Source of the DNA: an uncultured Catenibacterium sp.
GTDB lineage: Bacteria; Bacillota_I; Bacilli_A; Erysipelotrichales; Coprobacillaceae
Assembly (NCBI RefSeq): GCF_900764565.1
Contig: NZ_CAAFOM010000070.1
Span: 1-6,969, forward strand
DNA: 6,969 bases
Reading direction: 5' to 3'
Shown: positions 6,253 through 6,969 of the stretch, piece by piece
Numbering within the stretch: the first letter of the stretch is position 1
Layout of the letters: the number at the start of each line of letters is the position of its first letter
The notes under the pieces: generated by a model
What the model was told of the DNA's origin: nothing
Seen by the model: the letters and a program-made list of their open reading frames with translations, nothing else
Database searches by the model: none
Made by a program: the position numbers and the translations under genes

Positions 6253-6288
6253 GAAAAAACATCATGATACTATTTTACCATGATGTTT
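6253..6288 (-). terminator. Rho-independent terminator after the aldo/keto reductase remnant
   Basis: Arms at 6288-6279 (AAACATCATG) and 6266-6257 (CATGATGTTT) pair perfectly over 10 bases around a 12-base loop. On the minus strand the second arm runs into further T residues. It lies 10 bases after the reductase stop and just before the ribosome binding site of the HAD phosphatase gene. Confidence 0.8.
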
Positions 6289-6297
6289 AAGAAAAAG

Positions 6298-6867
6298 TTA
6301 TTTTTCAAAGTATTCTGCGACTTTCTGCAAGTTCTCAATAATTGGAAGATGCTGTGGACATGCTGCTTCACACTGACCACATCCAATACATTCACTTGCT
6401 TTACCAAATGTATGTGTTAAACGTGTATAGTATTCTCCCTGAGGTCTCCATGATTTAGTCGCTACTTCCTGTTTATCAGCATTATAGAGTGAGAAGTATT
6501 TAGGAATCGCAATATGCATTGGACAACCTTCTGTACAATAAGAACAACCAGTACAAGGAATTTCAATACTACTATTAATAATATCAACAGCCTTCTTGAT
6601 TAGTGCCTGTTCTTCATCATTTAAAGGCTTAAAGTCTTCCATATAACCTGTATTATCTAATAGCTGTTCCATATTACTCATACCAGATAAAACCACCTGA
6701 ACATTATCTAAACTTGCCGCAAAACGAATCGCCCAAGATGGAATAGACATATCTGGATGATAAGACTTGAATGTCTCTTCTACTTCATCAGGTACATTTG
6801 CGAGAGTACCACCCTTGACTGGTTCCATTACAAATACAGGGACATGATGTCTTACTGCCGTTTCCTG
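6298..6867 (-). pseudogene. Ferredoxin-type aldo/keto reductase, 3' fragment cut by a mobile element
   Basis: An ATG-started frame covers 6298-6828, but coding similarity clearly continues upstream: the codons before that ATG read ETAVRHHVPVFV, leading into MEPVKGG, a conserved strand of this family. Counted from the internal Met, the remnant has a CxxCxxCxxxCP cluster at Cys92/95/98/102 (CTGCSYCTEGCP) and a second at Cys147/150/153/157 (CIGCGQCEAACP), predicted to hold two [4Fe-4S] clusters. Complete family members have about 370-390 residues. Here the first ~190, with the Asp/Tyr/Lys/His catalytic residues, are missing; beyond 6867 the sequence becomes the hairpin end of an insertion element. 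No ribosome binding site precedes the Met at 6828. The 5' half may lie on the far side of the element, outside the window. Confidence 0.85.
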
Positions 6868-6968
6868 ACTACTCCCACGGGCAAGCCCGTGGGGTTCTGA
6901 TTGCCAAGTGTAGCTTGTAATCGTACATCATTTTCAGACTTTGGAGTTACAAGTGTAAATCTATTTGA
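6852..6968 (-). CDS. Possible C-terminal end of TnpB, partial, running into host sequence
   Basis: A minus-strand frame is open from the window edge for 38 codons and ends at TAA (6854-6852). It reads through the terminal hairpin (NPTGLPVGVV) and then into the reductase DNA (RKRQ stop). TnpB genes of IS200/IS605-type elements commonly end close to or inside the right-end hairpin, which also forms the 3' part of the guide RNA, so the position fits. No RuvC or zinc-finger motif lies within this short piece, so the assignment rests on position and the hairpin alone. Confidence 0.45.
   Translation of the reverse strand, partial: SNRFTLVTPKSENDVRLQATLGNQNPTGLPVGVVRKRQ
6868..6922 (-). ncRNA. Candidate 3' scaffold of a TnpB guide (omega/reRNA)
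   Basis: The two consecutive stem-loops (6922-6899 and 6893-6874 in reading order) at the element end match the layout of the 3' part of omega RNAs, which end at the element boundary; the guide is then read from flanking DNA. Here the guide would begin near 6867 and copy reductase sequence beginning about GGAAACGGCAGTAAGAC. The RNA is inferred from structure and location only; its 5' part is outside the window. Confidence 0.4.
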
Positions 6969-6969
6969 A
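6868..6969 (-). mobile_element. Right-end segment of an IS200/IS605-type (TnpB) element
   Basis: Next to the break in the reductase gene lies a perfect hairpin (6874-6893, arms CCCACGGGC / GCCCGTGGG, two-base centre), followed on the minus strand by AGTAGTCA. A second imperfect stem-loop sits at 6899-6922 (GATT/AATC and CAAG/CTTG pairs). Elements of this family carry subterminal hairpins rather than terminal inverted repeats and make no target duplication. The exact end is uncertain by a few bases (about 6865-6870). The rest of the element lies beyond the window. Confidence 0.65.

Noticed and set aside
6267..6300. TAAAAT and TAGTAT hexamers as a promoter for the HAD phosphatase gene
   Set aside because: They sit in the terminator loop and lack an acceptable -35 element at 16-18 bases.
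6874..6893. Hairpin read as a Rho-independent terminator
   Set aside because: There is no T run on either side; its position at the gene break fits an insertion-element end better.

Overview
The window reads as chromosome of a low-GC, Gram-positive anaerobe. Support comes from strong GGAGG-type ribosome binding sites, AT-rich spacers, a T-box leader, a lipobox-anchored binding protein and a clostridial-type iron alcohol dehydrogenase. A gut Firmicute of the Erysipelotrichales/Coprobacillaceae kind is my best guess from general character; nothing here proves the genus. Every gene I can support is on the minus strand, so transcription runs from the high-coordinate end to the low end.

Right end (about 6250-6969): the last ~100 bases carry the hairpin-bearing end of what looks like an IS200/IS605-type (TnpB) element. 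It joins directly to the 3' part of a ferredoxin-type aldo/keto reductase gene, whose first half is absent. A terminator separates this remnant from a Cof-type HAD phosphatase (5454-6239).

Middle (about 5020-5455): a decayed RelB/DinJ-RelE type toxin-antitoxin pair. The antitoxin (5196-5405) seems to lack the middle of its DNA-binding fold. The toxin (5050-5193) is only 47 residues long. A 12-base direct repeat flanks the pair.

3102-4928: a promoter, an iron-dependent alcohol dehydrogenase similar to clostridial NADPH butanol dehydrogenase, and a Nudix hydrolase whose start codon overlaps the dehydrogenase stop (TAATG). The terminator overlaps the end of the Nudix gene.

122-3017: a complete methionine-uptake operon. 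In transcription order it has a consensus promoter, a T-box leader with an AUG specifier and its terminator/antiterminator, metN (ATPase), metI (permease), metQ (lipoprotein) and a strong terminator. The leader should let uncharged tRNA-Met switch on the ABC importer.

No clearly new multi-gene system is visible. The most interesting points are the readable TnpB-element/host-gene junction with its implied guide sequence, the shrunken toxin-antitoxin pair, the dehydrogenase-Nudix coupling and the methionine T-box.
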